Below are positions 46,940 through 56,027 of a DNA stretch of 64,000 nt, in pieces. A program made the position numbers and the translations under genes. The notes under the pieces are model-generated. The model saw only the letters and a list, made by a program, of their open reading frames with translations, did not search any database and had not been told where the DNA came from. Origin of the DNA: CAWKKW01 sp963850345 (GTDB lineage Bacteria; Acidobacteriota; Terriglobia; Terriglobales; Acidobacteriaceae); assembly GCA_963850345.1 (NCBI GenBank), contig CAWKKW010000002.1, positions 124,001 to 188,000 on the forward strand, given 5' to 3'. Each line of letters opens with the position of its first letter. The first letter of the stretch is position 1.

Positions 46940-48070
46940 CTATTGCTTCGCGGCAAGTTTGTGGCGCGTCGCCAGGAAGCGGTCACGTTCTTTTTCTGAA
47001 CCGATTTCCTTCGAGACTGCGGCGTAGAGTTCCTCGAGCGTGGTCGACTGCGCCGCCGCGCGATTCACGATGAACTTGGCGACCGGACCGATGTAGGTGG
47101 CCAGTTGTCGGCTAACCTCCGGCAGCACCGTTGCGCCGCTAAGCGTAGTTCGCGTTTGTGGGGTCGGTGTCGGTTCGCCACGCGGCAAAGGATCCGTAAT
47201 CGTGGCGAGAGCGCCCGGTACCAGCGTCTTGGTCTCATCCGTCTGCAGGGAACCGACCGCCAGGTCGAGAGCCTCGAGGAATTGCTGCGCATGCTGAAAC
47301 CGGTTTCCCGGGGTTTTCTCCAGCGCCTTGAGTACGATTGCGGACAGCGTCACTGATAAGTGTGGATTCAACTCCCGGGGCGGTCTTGGCGTGTCTCTGA
47401 GATGCGCGGTCGCAATCATGTAGTCGCTCGAGCCATCGATGGGAGGTCTCCCGGTGAGCAATTGGTATAAGGTCACGCCCACGGAGTAGAGATCCGACCG
47501 CGCGTCGACTCGCTCGCCGGTCACCTGCTCCGGCGACATGTAGTGCGGCGAGCCCATGATCAGCCCGGAGCGGGTTCGCTCGGAGGCGTGTTCCTCTAGT
47601 GCCAGGCCAAAGTCAAGCAGCTTCACCTGGTTCGTCTGGTCGATCATGATGTTCGACGGCTTGATGTCGCGATGGATCACACCGCGCGCATGCGCATACG
47701 CCAGCCCTGACAGCACCTGCCGGATGTACTCAACGCTTTGCCCCATGGTCAGCGACGGACTGTGCAGCTTGCTGCGCAGGGTCGCACCTTCGATGAACTC
47801 CATGATCATCATGAGTTCGCCATCGTGTCGAAAAGCGGTGCGGAACGCGGCGATATGCGGGTGACTCAAGCTGGCCAGTACGCGAATCTCTCGTAGAAAC
47901 CGGTCGGTAGTATCAGCGGTTGCGAGGCGATCCGCATGCAAGACCTTCATTGCCTCGAGTCGCTGAGAGATCGAATGGCGAACCTGGTAGACCTGCCCGA
48001 GGCCGCCGGCCCCCAACACGTCCATAACTTCGTAGTCGCCGATCACACTGCCCCGAGAGATAGCCATCAT
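46940..48070 (-). CDS. Ser/Thr protein kinase (PknB-like), soluble
   Basis: Residues about 10-275 form a complete Hanks-type kinase: glycine loop GAGGLGQVYQV, lysine in AMKVLH, catalytic IHRDIKPSNIMI, DFG in LLDFGLALEE, and SPHYMSPEQ. A Thr/Pro-rich linker follows. The last 80 residues (SRQLATYIGPVAKFIVNRAA, SKEIGSEKERDRFLA) match a C-terminal module often found in acidobacterial kinases. No membrane segment is seen, so the kinase is cytoplasmic, unlike PASTA kinases. Last gene of the mutS-nagZ-anmK run, 39 bases after the binding-protein gene. Targets are unknown. Confidence 0.93.
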   Translation of the reverse strand: MMAISRGSVIGDYEVMDVLGAGGLGQVYQVRHSISQRLEAMKVLHADRLATADTTDRFLREIRVLASLSHPHIAAFRTAFRHDGELMMIMEFIEGATLRSKLHSPSLTMGQSVEYIRQVLSGLAYAHARGVIHRDIKPSNIMIDQTNQVKLLDFGLALEEHASERTRSGLIMGSPHYMSPEQVTGERVDARSDLYSVGVTLYQLLTGRPPIDGSSDYMIATAHLRDTPRPPRELNPHLSVTLSAIVLKALEKTPGNRFQHAQQFLEALDLAVGSLQTDETKTLVPGALATITDPLPRGEPTPTPQTRTTLSGATVLPEVSRQLATYIGPVAKFIVNRAAAQSTTLEELYAAVSKEIGSEKERDRFLATRHKLAAKQ

Positions 48071-48109
48071 TGGAGTTCCGATCCTACATACGTCAACAAT
48101 CTCAAGCTA

Positions 48110-49702
48110 TCACTGTGCCACAACTGCGTCTCGAAGGAAGTCATAGTTGCCCGAGGTGGAGACACGCACGTTTCGTAGTCTGCGATTTTGGATGATCACC
48201 GTATCGAGGTACCACAGATTGATCGCTGGCACCTCTGTCGCGAGAATCCTCTGAATTTGGACGTAGTCGTTGCGTCTCGTCTCGTCGCTCGAGGTGGCCA
48301 GTGCATCGTCGATCAATTTGTCCAGCGCAGGATTGGAGTAGTAGCCACGATTCGCACCTTTCGGCGGAAAGCTTGCAGTCTGGAACCCGTAGCGGAAGAT
48401 ATCGGGATTCTCGTTTCCTCCGATCCATCGCAAGGTATACATCTGGAACACGCCTTTCGAGATGTCGCTATAGAACGTCGCAAACTCGAAGCTGCGAATG
48501 TCGAGGGCGATCCCAACTCGTCGCAGTTCCTGTTGCAATACCTGCGCCAGCAGCCGACTGCTCTCGTCGGTCGAGGTCTTAAGCGCGAGATGAAATCGCA
48601 CTCCGCTTCGATCCCGCTTCCAACCCGCCCCGTCGAGCAGTGAATTCGCCCGTTCCGGGTCAAAGGGATGGTGTGCAAGGTCGCCAGTCCAGGCCCAGTG
48701 TTGCTCGGGCAACAGGCTCTCTGCTACGCGCGCATGATCCCGCCATAGAGAGTGAATGATCAGCGGTCGGTCGATCGCCAGCGCGATTGCCTGCCGGACG
48801 CGCGAGTCCTTCAGAATGGCGTCACGAGTGTTGAAGGTGATGTAGTTCAGTATCGTTCCCGGTCCTGAATTGATTTGTAACAGCGAGTTGTTCCTGAGCG
48901 CATACACCATATCCGCGGTCAGGCAACTGACACACACATCCGCAGACCCCTTTTGCAGTTCAAGGGCCCGCGTGATTGCATCGGGCACTACAGCGAATCG
49001 GATGCGTTGAATAGACGGCGGGGGCTGCCACGAGTCGGGGTTGCGCTCGAGCGTGACCTGCTGGTCCTGTTCCTGGCTCACAAATCGATATGGGCCCGTC
49101 CCAATTGGGTGCTGCCCAAAGTCGCGTCCACTGCCGTTAGGAACAATGCCGATCGCGCCGTCCGACAGATTCCACAGCAGCGCGGGGTCTGCTTTGCTCA
49201 GGTGAAGAACGACCGTTTTGGAATCGGGCGCCTCGACCCGATCGATCATCCGGAACGCAGACGATTTGACTGTGGGTATCTTGCCGTTTCGCGTGGAATC
49301 AAGCGTCCATTTCACGTCTGCCGAAGTAAGCGGGCGGCCATCGTGAAACCGAACCCCATCAGTGAGGTGAAAGATATAAGTGCGTGGGTCGGGCGTCTCC
49401 CAACTGCGCGCCAGCCAAGGTCCTACGTTGAACTTTTCGTCTCTCTTCACCAGCGCATCGAAGATCAGCGCGTCGATATGTTCCGACTGTCCGTCCGTAC
49501 CGATACGTGGATCCAGATTGGTCGGACTGCTTTCGATCAACATGGTGACGGTGCCGCGAGAGGCCGTACGATGTCCGCAACCCAATGCGATCACTGCCAG
49601 CAGGGCTCCCGAGAGCAGCCAGGCATACAGCCGAAGCGCAGTCCGGTCGCGCCCTATCGAAGCGCGCCCACGACATGGTGCAGTGAGTATCCACTTAGGC
49701 AC
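48110..49702 (-). CDS. ABC transporter substrate-binding lipoprotein (SBP_bac_5, peptide type)
   Basis: A lipobox (AVIALGC, near residue 42) follows a long basic leader. The mature protein matches oligopeptide/dipeptide-binding proteins: MLIESSPTNLDPRIGTDGQSEHI, WETPDPRTYIFHLTDGVRFHDG, PIGTGPYRFVS, VRQAIALAIDRP and DPERANSLLDGAGW. The partner permeases and ATPases are absent from the locus. Because nagZ and anmK lie directly upstream, muropeptides released from the wall are an attractive ligand, as for MppA-type proteins, but this is inference. The GTG start overlaps the end of anmK by eight bases. Confidence 0.9.
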   Translation of the reverse strand: MPKWILTAPCRGRASIGRDRTALRLYAWLLSGALLAVIALGCGHRTASRGTVTMLIESSPTNLDPRIGTDGQSEHIDALIFDALVKRDEKFNVGPWLARSWETPDPRTYIFHLTDGVRFHDGRPLTSADVKWTLDSTRNGKIPTVKSSAFRMIDRVEAPDSKTVVLHLSKADPALLWNLSDGAIGIVPNGSGRDFGQHPIGTGPYRFVSQEQDQQVTLERNPDSWQPPPSIQRIRFAVVPDAITRALELQKGSADVCVSCLTADMVYALRNNSLLQINSGPGTILNYITFNTRDAILKDSRVRQAIALAIDRPLIIHSLWRDHARVAESLLPEQHWAWTGDLAHHPFDPERANSLLDGAGWKRDRSGVRFHLALKTSTDESSRLLAQVLQQELRRVGIALDIRSFEFATFYSDISKGVFQMYTLRWIGGNENPDIFRYGFQTASFPPKGANRGYYSNPALDKLIDDALATSSDETRRNDYVQIQRILATEVPAINLWYLDTVIIQNRRLRNVRVSTSGNYDFLRDAVVAQ

Positions 49703-50906
49703 AGGTAATCTCGCCCAGGATCACAGGCCTCTTCGCACCAGTCGCTGACGGCACATTGCCGGGTCTCGAATGGAAGGATTGATATGCCAGTAAGGCAAAG
49801 GCGACGGCCTCTTTCGCTTGAACCGGCAGCCCCGCTTCATCACTGTTGCGAACTGCGCACCCGAGAGGCACGAGCAACTCCACCAACATCTCTCGAAGTG
49901 TATTGTTTTCCGCTCCGCCCCCAGAGAGAAAGTAATCCACGGTCGCGCCGCTCATCGCTGGCAGAACAAATTGCTCATAGGAACGAGAGATGCTGTGTGC
50001 GGTCAGTGCGGTCGCAGTTGCAATCGCATCTTCAGCGCGATCGCTGGTGCGGCGACATTCCGCGAGAAATTTTTCAGTACATGCAGCGCCAAACTGTTCG
50101 CGTCCCGCCGAGCGCGGTGGCGGCATGTTAAAAAATGGGTGCCGAAGGAACACATCCAGAACACCCTGAAGCACGCGGCCCTTCGCCGCAACCCGACCTC
50201 CGCGATCGTACGGTTTCTGGAAGAGCGTCTGCATGCACGCATCGATCACCATGTTCGCCGGCCCTGTATCAAATGCAGTTACGTGTTCCAACTTCGCAGA
50301 GGGTGGAATCGCCGTGAGATTCCCAATGCCTCCAAGATTCTGTAGCACGCGTCCGCGCGCAGCGTGCCGAAAGAAAACAAAGTCGAGCAGCGGAACCAGC
50401 GGCGCACCTTGTCCGCCGGCGACCATATCCGCAGGCCGAAAATTCGAAACTACCGGAACTCTGCCCGCCTCCGCCAAGAGGGCCATCTCGCCAATCTGCC
50501 AGGTACACGCGACCTGCCGCCCAGCATAGAGAGCAGCGTTAGCCTGGTGGTAGATGGTCTGCCCATGGCAACCGATCAGTGCCAGCTTGCATGGATGCGC
50601 TGCCAACGCGATCTTCAATGCCTCCGCATAAGCCTGCCCCAACCGCCAGTTCAGCCGAGCCAGTTCAGCGGTCGAGGTCTGCTGCGCGTCCATCGCGGCC
50701 AACACTGCACGGCGCAGCGCTGGCTGGAAGGGAATTGATGTGTGCGACAGCAGCTTCAATCGAAGATCCAAAGCATCGGCAGCCGCGCGTCTCGGCGAAA
50801 TGCGGACGAATGCTACGTCGATTCCATCTGCCGATGTGCCGCTCATGATTCCCGCAACCGTCATCGTAGTAAGCTCGTTGCGCAGTGGACCTGTTCGCTG
50901 TCTCAT
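49695..50906 (-). CDS. anmK: anhydro-N-acetylmuramic acid kinase
   Basis: AnmK opens and phosphorylates 1,6-anhydro-MurNAc to MurNAc 6-phosphate during cell-wall recycling. Visible motifs are VAGIMSGTSADGIDVA, IGCHGQTIYH, VVSNFRPADMVAGGQGAPLVP, LQNLGGIGNLT and FDTGPANMVIDA, with a late LSGGGAENNTL. Length 403 is slightly longer than usual. The ATG overlaps the nagZ stop (ATGA), supporting the start at 50906, although MTVAGIMSG at 50864 would also be possible. No murQ etherase is in the window. Confidence 0.95.
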   Translation of the reverse strand: MRQRTGPLRNELTTMTVAGIMSGTSADGIDVAFVRISPRRAAADALDLRLKLLSHTSIPFQPALRRAVLAAMDAQQTSTAELARLNWRLGQAYAEALKIALAAHPCKLALIGCHGQTIYHQANAALYAGRQVACTWQIGEMALLAEAGRVPVVSNFRPADMVAGGQGAPLVPLLDFVFFRHAARGRVLQNLGGIGNLTAIPPSAKLEHVTAFDTGPANMVIDACMQTLFQKPYDRGGRVAAKGRVLQGVLDVFLRHPFFNMPPPRSAGREQFGAACTEKFLAECRRTSDRAEDAIATATALTAHSISRSYEQFVLPAMSGATVDYFLSGGGAENNTLREMLVELLVPLGCAVRNSDEAGLPVQAKEAVAFALLAYQSFHSRPGNVPSATGAKRPVILGEITCA

Positions 50907-51985
50907 GCCGGCTCCCGAGCCTCAGTACGAAATTCGGTAATCTCGCGCCGCAAATGCTCCATCTGCTTTTCAGTCGGGCCTTTGCGCGGTGGAATGGCAG
51001 CTTTTTTATCTCGCGTTGTCTGAACCTTCCGCGCTGCCTGCTCTACAATTCTGCGAAATGCCGCCGAACGTTCAGCCTCAGTGAGCAGCGCCTCGTAGGC
51101 ACGGAAGATCAAGGCGGGTTCCTTGCAGATTTCGACTAGGTGTGTTCCCGCGAGTACCGCACTCACCGCGGCCTCTTCCATCGATTTCTGTGACAGGATG
51201 CCGCCCATTTCCATATCGTCCGAGAGCACCAATCCTCGATACTTGAGCTTGCCCAGCAACACCTTCTGTATCCAGAACGGCGAAATCGAGGCCGGCATCG
51301 CATCGCTCCCCGCCTCCGGATACGCCGCATGCGACACCATCACGAACGTCAACCTTTTTGCCAGTTGACGGTACGGCACCAGATCCGTGCGCCACATCTC
51401 CTTCCACGACCGCTCAATCGTCGGCGTGCCTTTGTGCGAATCGAGGGTGCCTCCGCCAAGGCCCGGAAAGTGCTTGCCGCACCCCAGGACGTCTTCACTG
51501 GCGAGTCCGTTGAGAAACTCCTTGCCATATTCGGCAACCCGCGCAGCATCGGCAAATGTAGTACGCGTCCGCATCACGCGTTCCGACTCCGGCAGCGCAA
51601 GATCGAGCACCGGAGCGAATGTGGTATTGAAGCCAAACGCCTTGAGCTCGCGCCCAATCAACGCGCCATGCTTGCGAAACAGGCTGCGTTTGCCCGTCGC
51701 AGCCACCGCAGCAGCCGAGGGCATCGGAGCCACTGCGTCGCGCAGACGATCGACCAGCCCTCCCTCCACATCAACGCAACGGAAGATAGGCTGACTTACT
51801 AAGTCGCTTACGCCAGACAATAACTCAACCGTCTGTGTCGCACTCTCGATATTCCTGCGGAATAGAATTACGCCACTGGGCTCGATGAGCTTGAGCCACG
51901 CTTTCTCCGTCGCAGTAAGTTGTAGGCGTTCGAGGCCTACAATCAAAAGCGCACCAACCTGTTGCCGCAGTGACGATCGCTTCAA
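50903..51985 (-). CDS. nagZ: beta-N-acetylhexosaminidase NagZ-like (GH3)
   Basis: NagZ removes GlcNAc from anhydro-muropeptides. The single GH3 barrel shows GVILFRRNI, VDVEGGLVDRLRD, FAPVLDLALPESERVM and the signature GCGKHFPGLGGGTLDSHKG with the catalytic histidine loop. Then come FVMVSHAAYP and VLSDDMEMGGI with the nucleophile aspartate. Family sequences usually read VDQEGG where this has VDVEGG. No signal peptide is seen, consistent with a cytoplasmic enzyme. The TTG start overlaps the mutS TGA (TTGA). The C-terminal 50 residues are basic and unusual. Confidence 0.92.
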   Translation of the reverse strand: MKRSSLRQQVGALLIVGLERLQLTATEKAWLKLIEPSGVILFRRNIESATQTVELLSGVSDLVSQPIFRCVDVEGGLVDRLRDAVAPMPSAAAVAATGKRSLFRKHGALIGRELKAFGFNTTFAPVLDLALPESERVMRTRTTFADAARVAEYGKEFLNGLASEDVLGCGKHFPGLGGGTLDSHKGTPTIERSWKEMWRTDLVPYRQLAKRLTFVMVSHAAYPEAGSDAMPASISPFWIQKVLLGKLKYRGLVLSDDMEMGGILSQKSMEEAAVSAVLAGTHLVEICKEPALIFRAYEALLTEAERSAAFRRIVEQAARKVQTTRDKKAAIPPRKGPTEKQMEHLRREITEFRTEAREPA

Positions 51986-54648
51986 ACGCGACCTGCCTTC
52001 TCCGGCTGAGCGCCGCGTATTTCGATTTTCAACTCTTCCAGCAGATTCAGGGCTTGAAGCGGAGTCAATGAATTGATATCAGTCTCATCCAGCCGATCGA
52101 TCACTGTTTGCGACAAGGGCGTGAAGATAGTAAGTTGCAGCGGAGCATCCGTCTCCACTGCGACATTATGCCGCTCCGAACGTTCATGCTGCTTCAGCAC
52201 CTGGCGAGCGCGCTGGACCACCGGCGTCGGCAGGCCGGCCAACTTTGCTACCTCGATGCCGTAGCTCTTACTCGCCGGCCCCGGCTCAATCGAGTGCAAA
52301 AACACGATGCCCTTCGGCGTCTCTTTCACCGCGACATGCAGGTTCTTGAGCCGCGGCAACTGCTCCGCCAGCAGCGTGAGTTCGTGGTAGTGCGTTGCAA
52401 ACAGCGCACGCGCGCCGATCTCTGCGTGCAGATATTCGAGCGTCGCCCATGCCAGCGACAAGCCATCAAAGGTCGCCGTGCCCCGGCCCATCTCGTCCAG
52501 CAGGATGAGCGAGCGCGATGTAGCCGTGTTGAGAATGGTGGCCGTCTCCGTCATCTCGACCATAAACGTCGAGCGGCCGCGCGCCAGGTTGTCAGTCGCC
52601 CCAATTCGCGTGTAGATCCGGTCCACTAGCCCAAATCGCATCCGCTCCGCAGGAACAAACGATCCAATCTGCGCGAGAATCACGAGCAGGGCCGCCTGTC
52701 TCAGATACGTCGACTTGCCGCCCATGTTCGGCCCGGTCACCAGCAACACACTCGGTCCGGCGGTGTCGAGATACAAATTGTTCGCGATGAATCGGCCCTC
52801 GCCTCCATCCTCGAGCATGCGTTCCACGACAGGGTGCCGCCCTCCCACAATCTCCAGGACGGCATCTTCCTCCAGCACCGGTCGCTTGTAGTTCCGCAAG
52901 ACGGCAACGTGTGCGAAGTTGGCCAGCAGATCCACTTCGGCAACTCCACTGCTCGATTTGCGAATGCGGCTGGCAGCATCCAGCACTGCGCGCCGCAATT
53001 CGCCAAAGATCCGCTTTTCAATTTCAATGCAGCGTTCGTGCGCCGTCAGGATCTTCGTCTCATAATCCTTCAGTTCAGGCGTAGTAAATCGCTCCGCGTT
53101 GACCAGAGTCTGCTTACGTTCGTAATCGTCGGGAACGGCACCCAGATTCGATTTCGTAATCTCGATGTAGTAGCCGAACACCGAGTTGAATCGAACTTTC
53201 AGCGACTGAATTCCGGTCCGCTGCCGCTCTCGCTCCTCAATCGCGGCAATGGATTGCCTTCCGCTCTGACTGATGGTCCGCAGGGAATCGAGCTCCTCGT
53301 CCACCCCGGGCGCGACCAATCCTCCCTCGGCGAGAGTAAGAGGCGGCTGCGGAATCAGCGTAGTTTCGATAAGGACGCGCAGGTCCTCAAGGGAGTCGAG
53401 GCGTTCGCGGCAACTCCGCCACAGCTGAGCCTGGAAGGCAGCAAGAGCCTGCCACACCAGCGGCAATCGCCTTAGCGACGAACCCATGGCCAGCACGTCC
53501 CGCGGTCCCGCGCTGTCCAGCGACACGCGTGCCAGCAAGCGCTCGAGATCCAGAATCCCCTCGAGCGACCGCCGCAATTCTTCGCGAAGGATCAAGCTTG
53601 CATGCGCTTCGGCCACTGCTTCATATCGCTGCTGGATCTCTCCCCCATCGGACGAGGGCCGCACCAGGTTGGCGCGTAACAGCCGCTTGCCCATCGGCGT
53701 CAGGCAGCAATCGAGCGTGTGGAAGAGCGTAGTCTGCTGCTGGCCGTCGTTGAACAGCGTCTCGACCAGCTCCAGGTTGCGCACCGTCACCTGGTCCAGT
53801 TGCAGGCACTGCGCCCGCTCGTGAAATCGAATGCTGTCGATGTGGCCCAGTTCCAGCTTCTGTGTGCTGTGCACATAATGCAGCAGCGCGCCGGCAGCCA
53901 CAGCCGCGTGCGTGTGCCCCACGAGGCCAAATCCCTCGAGAGTCTGCGTTCCCATCTGTCTCTGCAGCAGCGGAATGGCGTAGTCAGGCGTGAACACCCA
54001 ATCATCCAAAAGGGTACGAGTCGGAATACGCTCCAACGCCTTAGGAATCTCCGCTGTGATCATCAACGGTTGCGCCGTAGGCAGTAGCAGTTCACTCGGT
54101 TGCGCCTTCAGCACCTCGTCAACGCAGAGCGTCATCGCCTGTGGACCGGAGAATTCGCTGGCTCGAAAGTCGCCCGTTGAGAGATCGAGCAGAGCCAGGG
54201 CCGACACTTGCGGTCCAAAGTGCAATGCAGCTAGAAAATTGTTCTGTTCGGAACCGAGGCCCGGATCGAGCGACGTGCCGGGGGTGAGCACGCGCGTCAC
54301 TTCGCGGCGCACAATCTTCTTCGTCAGCTTCGGGTCTTCCATCTGCTCGCAAATGGCGATCCGGTAGCCCTTCCTGAGCAGGCGGGAGATATACGCCTCG
54401 GCCGCGTGATAGGGCACTCCGCACATCGGGACGGCGCGTTCCCGGTCACGCGCGGTCAGCGTGATCTGCAGTTCGCGAGAGGCGATCTGGGCGTCTTCAA
54501 AAAACAGTTCATAGAAGTCGCCCAGCCGGAAGAACAGCAGCGTGCCAGGATTCTGGCTCTTCGCCGCCGCATATTGACGCATCACCGGGGTGAGCGCGGC
54601 CTCGGCTACCTGGATGGAAGGTTCATCGGACACGGGAAGACCCAGCAT
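51982..54648 (-). CDS. mutS: DNA mismatch repair protein MutS
   Basis: MutS recognises mismatches and starts methyl-independent or -directed repair. The N-terminal mismatch-binding domain has TPVMRQYAAAKSQNPGTLLFFRLGDFYELF with the Phe-x-Glu-type wedge region. Core and clamp domains follow. The ATPase has Walker A TGPNMGGKSTYLRQ (about 636-648), IYTRIGATDNLARGRSTFMVEM, LILLDEMGRGTATFDG and ALFATHYHEL. Length 888 is typical. No mutL is near. It leads the nagZ-anmK run, so repair and wall recycling share a transcript. No good ribosome site is seen before the chosen ATG. Confidence 0.97.
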   Translation of the reverse strand: MLGLPVSDEPSIQVAEAALTPVMRQYAAAKSQNPGTLLFFRLGDFYELFFEDAQIASRELQITLTARDRERAVPMCGVPYHAAEAYISRLLRKGYRIAICEQMEDPKLTKKIVRREVTRVLTPGTSLDPGLGSEQNNFLAALHFGPQVSALALLDLSTGDFRASEFSGPQAMTLCVDEVLKAQPSELLLPTAQPLMITAEIPKALERIPTRTLLDDWVFTPDYAIPLLQRQMGTQTLEGFGLVGHTHAAVAAGALLHYVHSTQKLELGHIDSIRFHERAQCLQLDQVTVRNLELVETLFNDGQQQTTLFHTLDCCLTPMGKRLLRANLVRPSSDGGEIQQRYEAVAEAHASLILREELRRSLEGILDLERLLARVSLDSAGPRDVLAMGSSLRRLPLVWQALAAFQAQLWRSCRERLDSLEDLRVLIETTLIPQPPLTLAEGGLVAPGVDEELDSLRTISQSGRQSIAAIEERERQRTGIQSLKVRFNSVFGYYIEITKSNLGAVPDDYERKQTLVNAERFTTPELKDYETKILTAHERCIEIEKRIFGELRRAVLDAASRIRKSSSGVAEVDLLANFAHVAVLRNYKRPVLEEDAVLEIVGGRHPVVERMLEDGGEGRFIANNLYLDTAGPSVLLVTGPNMGGKSTYLRQAALLVILAQIGSFVPAERMRFGLVDRIYTRIGATDNLARGRSTFMVEMTETATILNTATSRSLILLDEMGRGTATFDGLSLAWATLEYLHAEIGARALFATHYHELTLLAEQLPRLKNLHVAVKETPKGIVFLHSIEPGPASKSYGIEVAKLAGLPTPVVQRARQVLKQHERSERHNVAVETDAPLQLTIFTPLSQTVIDRLDETDINSLTPLQALNLLEELKIEIRGAQPEKAGRV

Positions 54649-54687
54649 ACCGCGAACGGCACGCTGGTGTGCAACGCCGTGTGGTGC

Positions 54688-54948
54688 TTAGTTCTTGGTG
54701 GTTCCGTCAGAGCCGTGCTGCTTCACCATCTTGTTGTAAATACCCAGGAGCAGAAACGGCGCTGCCCACTGTCCTACAAACAGCGCATGATGATCCTTGC
54801 CATTCATTTTGAATGCCAGCGATCCGATGATCGACGCAACTGCCGCGCCCAGGAAAAAGCTTGAGGGCAGCTTCGAGGTCTGGCTTTCCATGAGTGCTGT
54901 AATCGGATCTTCGGTGATCTCTCCGGAACGAACGCGATAATCTTCCAT
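54688..54948 (-). CDS. small hypothetical membrane protein (86 aa)
   Basis: The product has two hydrophobic segments (SFFLGAAVASIIGSLAF and ALFVGQWAAPFLLLGIYN) separated by a short charged turn, and a polar N-terminus. AGGAGA nine bases upstream supports the start. It ends 39 bases before mutS and probably heads that transcript. No family name can be given; similar two-span proteins are common in Acidobacteriota. Confidence 0.7.
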   Translation of the reverse strand: MEDYRVRSGEITEDPITALMESQTSKLPSSFFLGAAVASIIGSLAFKMNGKDHHALFVGQWAAPFLLLGIYNKMVKQHGSDGTTKN

Positions 54949-55153
54949 TGCAAACTTCTCCTGAACCTGGTTTGAGGGAGTGAGTGGCTGCGGCGAACCG
55001 AGCCAGGACTGTCACTTGGGAGGAGATGCAGGATTTCTGTGGAACAGGGGTCCCACCGCCAACAGAATTCAGTGTCATCAAACGAAGGTAGGATTGTTTA
55101 CGGCCACAATTCCCCCTACCATTGGTCGCTCGGAGGACCAAACCGCCGCTTTA

Positions 55154-55198
55154 CGTGATGTAGATCACAGCAACCGATATACTTGCAGGCATTATCAT
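55154..55198 (+). promoter_or_regulatory. candidate CRP/FNR-type promoter of the hem operon
   Basis: GTGATGTAGATCAC (55155-55168) has perfect GTGAT/ATCAC arms and includes the FNR-like core TGAT-N4-ATCA. A -10-like TATCAT at 55193-55198 would place the palindrome centre about 43 bases before the start point and leave only about seven leader bases before the ATG at 55212. An alternative -10, TATACT, lies at 55178-55183. Confidence 0.45.
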
Positions 55199-55211
55199 TA
55201 CCTCAACCACT

Positions 55212-56027
55212 ATGGTGCTCATCTGGTTACGAGTGGCGGCCTTTCTTTACGGAGTAGCGAGTCTGTCCGCGCTCCCAGCCGTCCTCTACGAACGTCCGCG
55301 CTGGCAAAAGGTCTGTCTCCCGGCGGCGGTGATCGCGTTTTTCTTCCATTTTGTCTCGTTGACCGAGATGCTCGCAGCAACCCATCGCTGGATGCCAGTC
55401 GGCATGCACGAGGTGCAATCGCTACTCGCGCTGCTGATCGCAGCGGCTTTCCTTTTGGTTTGGATCTTCTACCGGACCGTCTCCTTTGGCCTCTTTGCCC
55501 TGCCGATGGCCTTTCTCCTGGTCCTGATCCCAGCCATTGGCCCGGACAAGTACACCTTCGCCTCGCCGATGATTCGCAGTGGCTGGATTTTTGTCCACGT
55601 GACGACACTGTTGGCGGCCTATGCGGCTCTGATCTTCAGCCTGCTCGCCAGCTTTCTCTACTTCCTGCAAGAGCGCCGTCTCAAGAACAAGCAAGGGGCG
55701 TCCTTTCTTCCCTGGTTGCCACCGCTTGAAACCATGGACAGGATCGGGCAGCAGAGCCTGGTCATCGGATTTCACTGCATGACCATCGGGCTGCTGACGG
55801 GCTCGCTCATTGCGCAGGAGAGCGTCGGACCCGCGTATTTTCTTGACCCCAAGGTGCTGCTCTCATTCGGCATGTGGGGCCTCTACGTGGTCATGCTGTT
55901 CGTTCGCCGGAGTACCGGCCTTCGCGGTCGCCGCGCCATCTATCTGTCAACCGTCGTCTTCCTGGTGATGCTCAGCGTGTGGGCCGCCAACCACTTCAGC
56001 TCCGTCCACAGGTATACCGCCCCATGA
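55212..56027 (+). CDS. hemX: HemX/CcsA-like cytochrome c assembly membrane protein
   Basis: The 271-residue protein has about eight membrane segments and the CcsA/HemX pattern: HEVQSLLALLIAAAFLLVW, WIFVHVTTLLAAYAALIFSLLASFLYFLQER with a conserved histidine, and FGMWGLYVVMLFVRRSTGLRGRRA. Relatives handle heme for cytochrome c maturation, or influence HemA levels when placed before hemA as in Bacillus. Its TGA overlaps the hemA ATG. There is no Shine-Dalgarno before the ATG; the leader is predicted to be very short. A CRP/FNR-like palindrome lies upstream. Confidence 0.9.
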   Translation: MVLIWLRVAAFLYGVASLSALPAVLYERPRWQKVCLPAAVIAFFFHFVSLTEMLAATHRWMPVGMHEVQSLLALLIAAAFLLVWIFYRTVSFGLFALPMAFLLVLIPAIGPDKYTFASPMIRSGWIFVHVTTLLAAYAALIFSLLASFLYFLQERRLKNKQGASFLPWLPPLETMDRIGQQSLVIGFHCMTIGLLTGSLIAQESVGPAYFLDPKVLLSFGMWGLYVVMLFVRRSTGLRGRRAIYLSTVVFLVMLSVWAANHFSSVHRYTAP

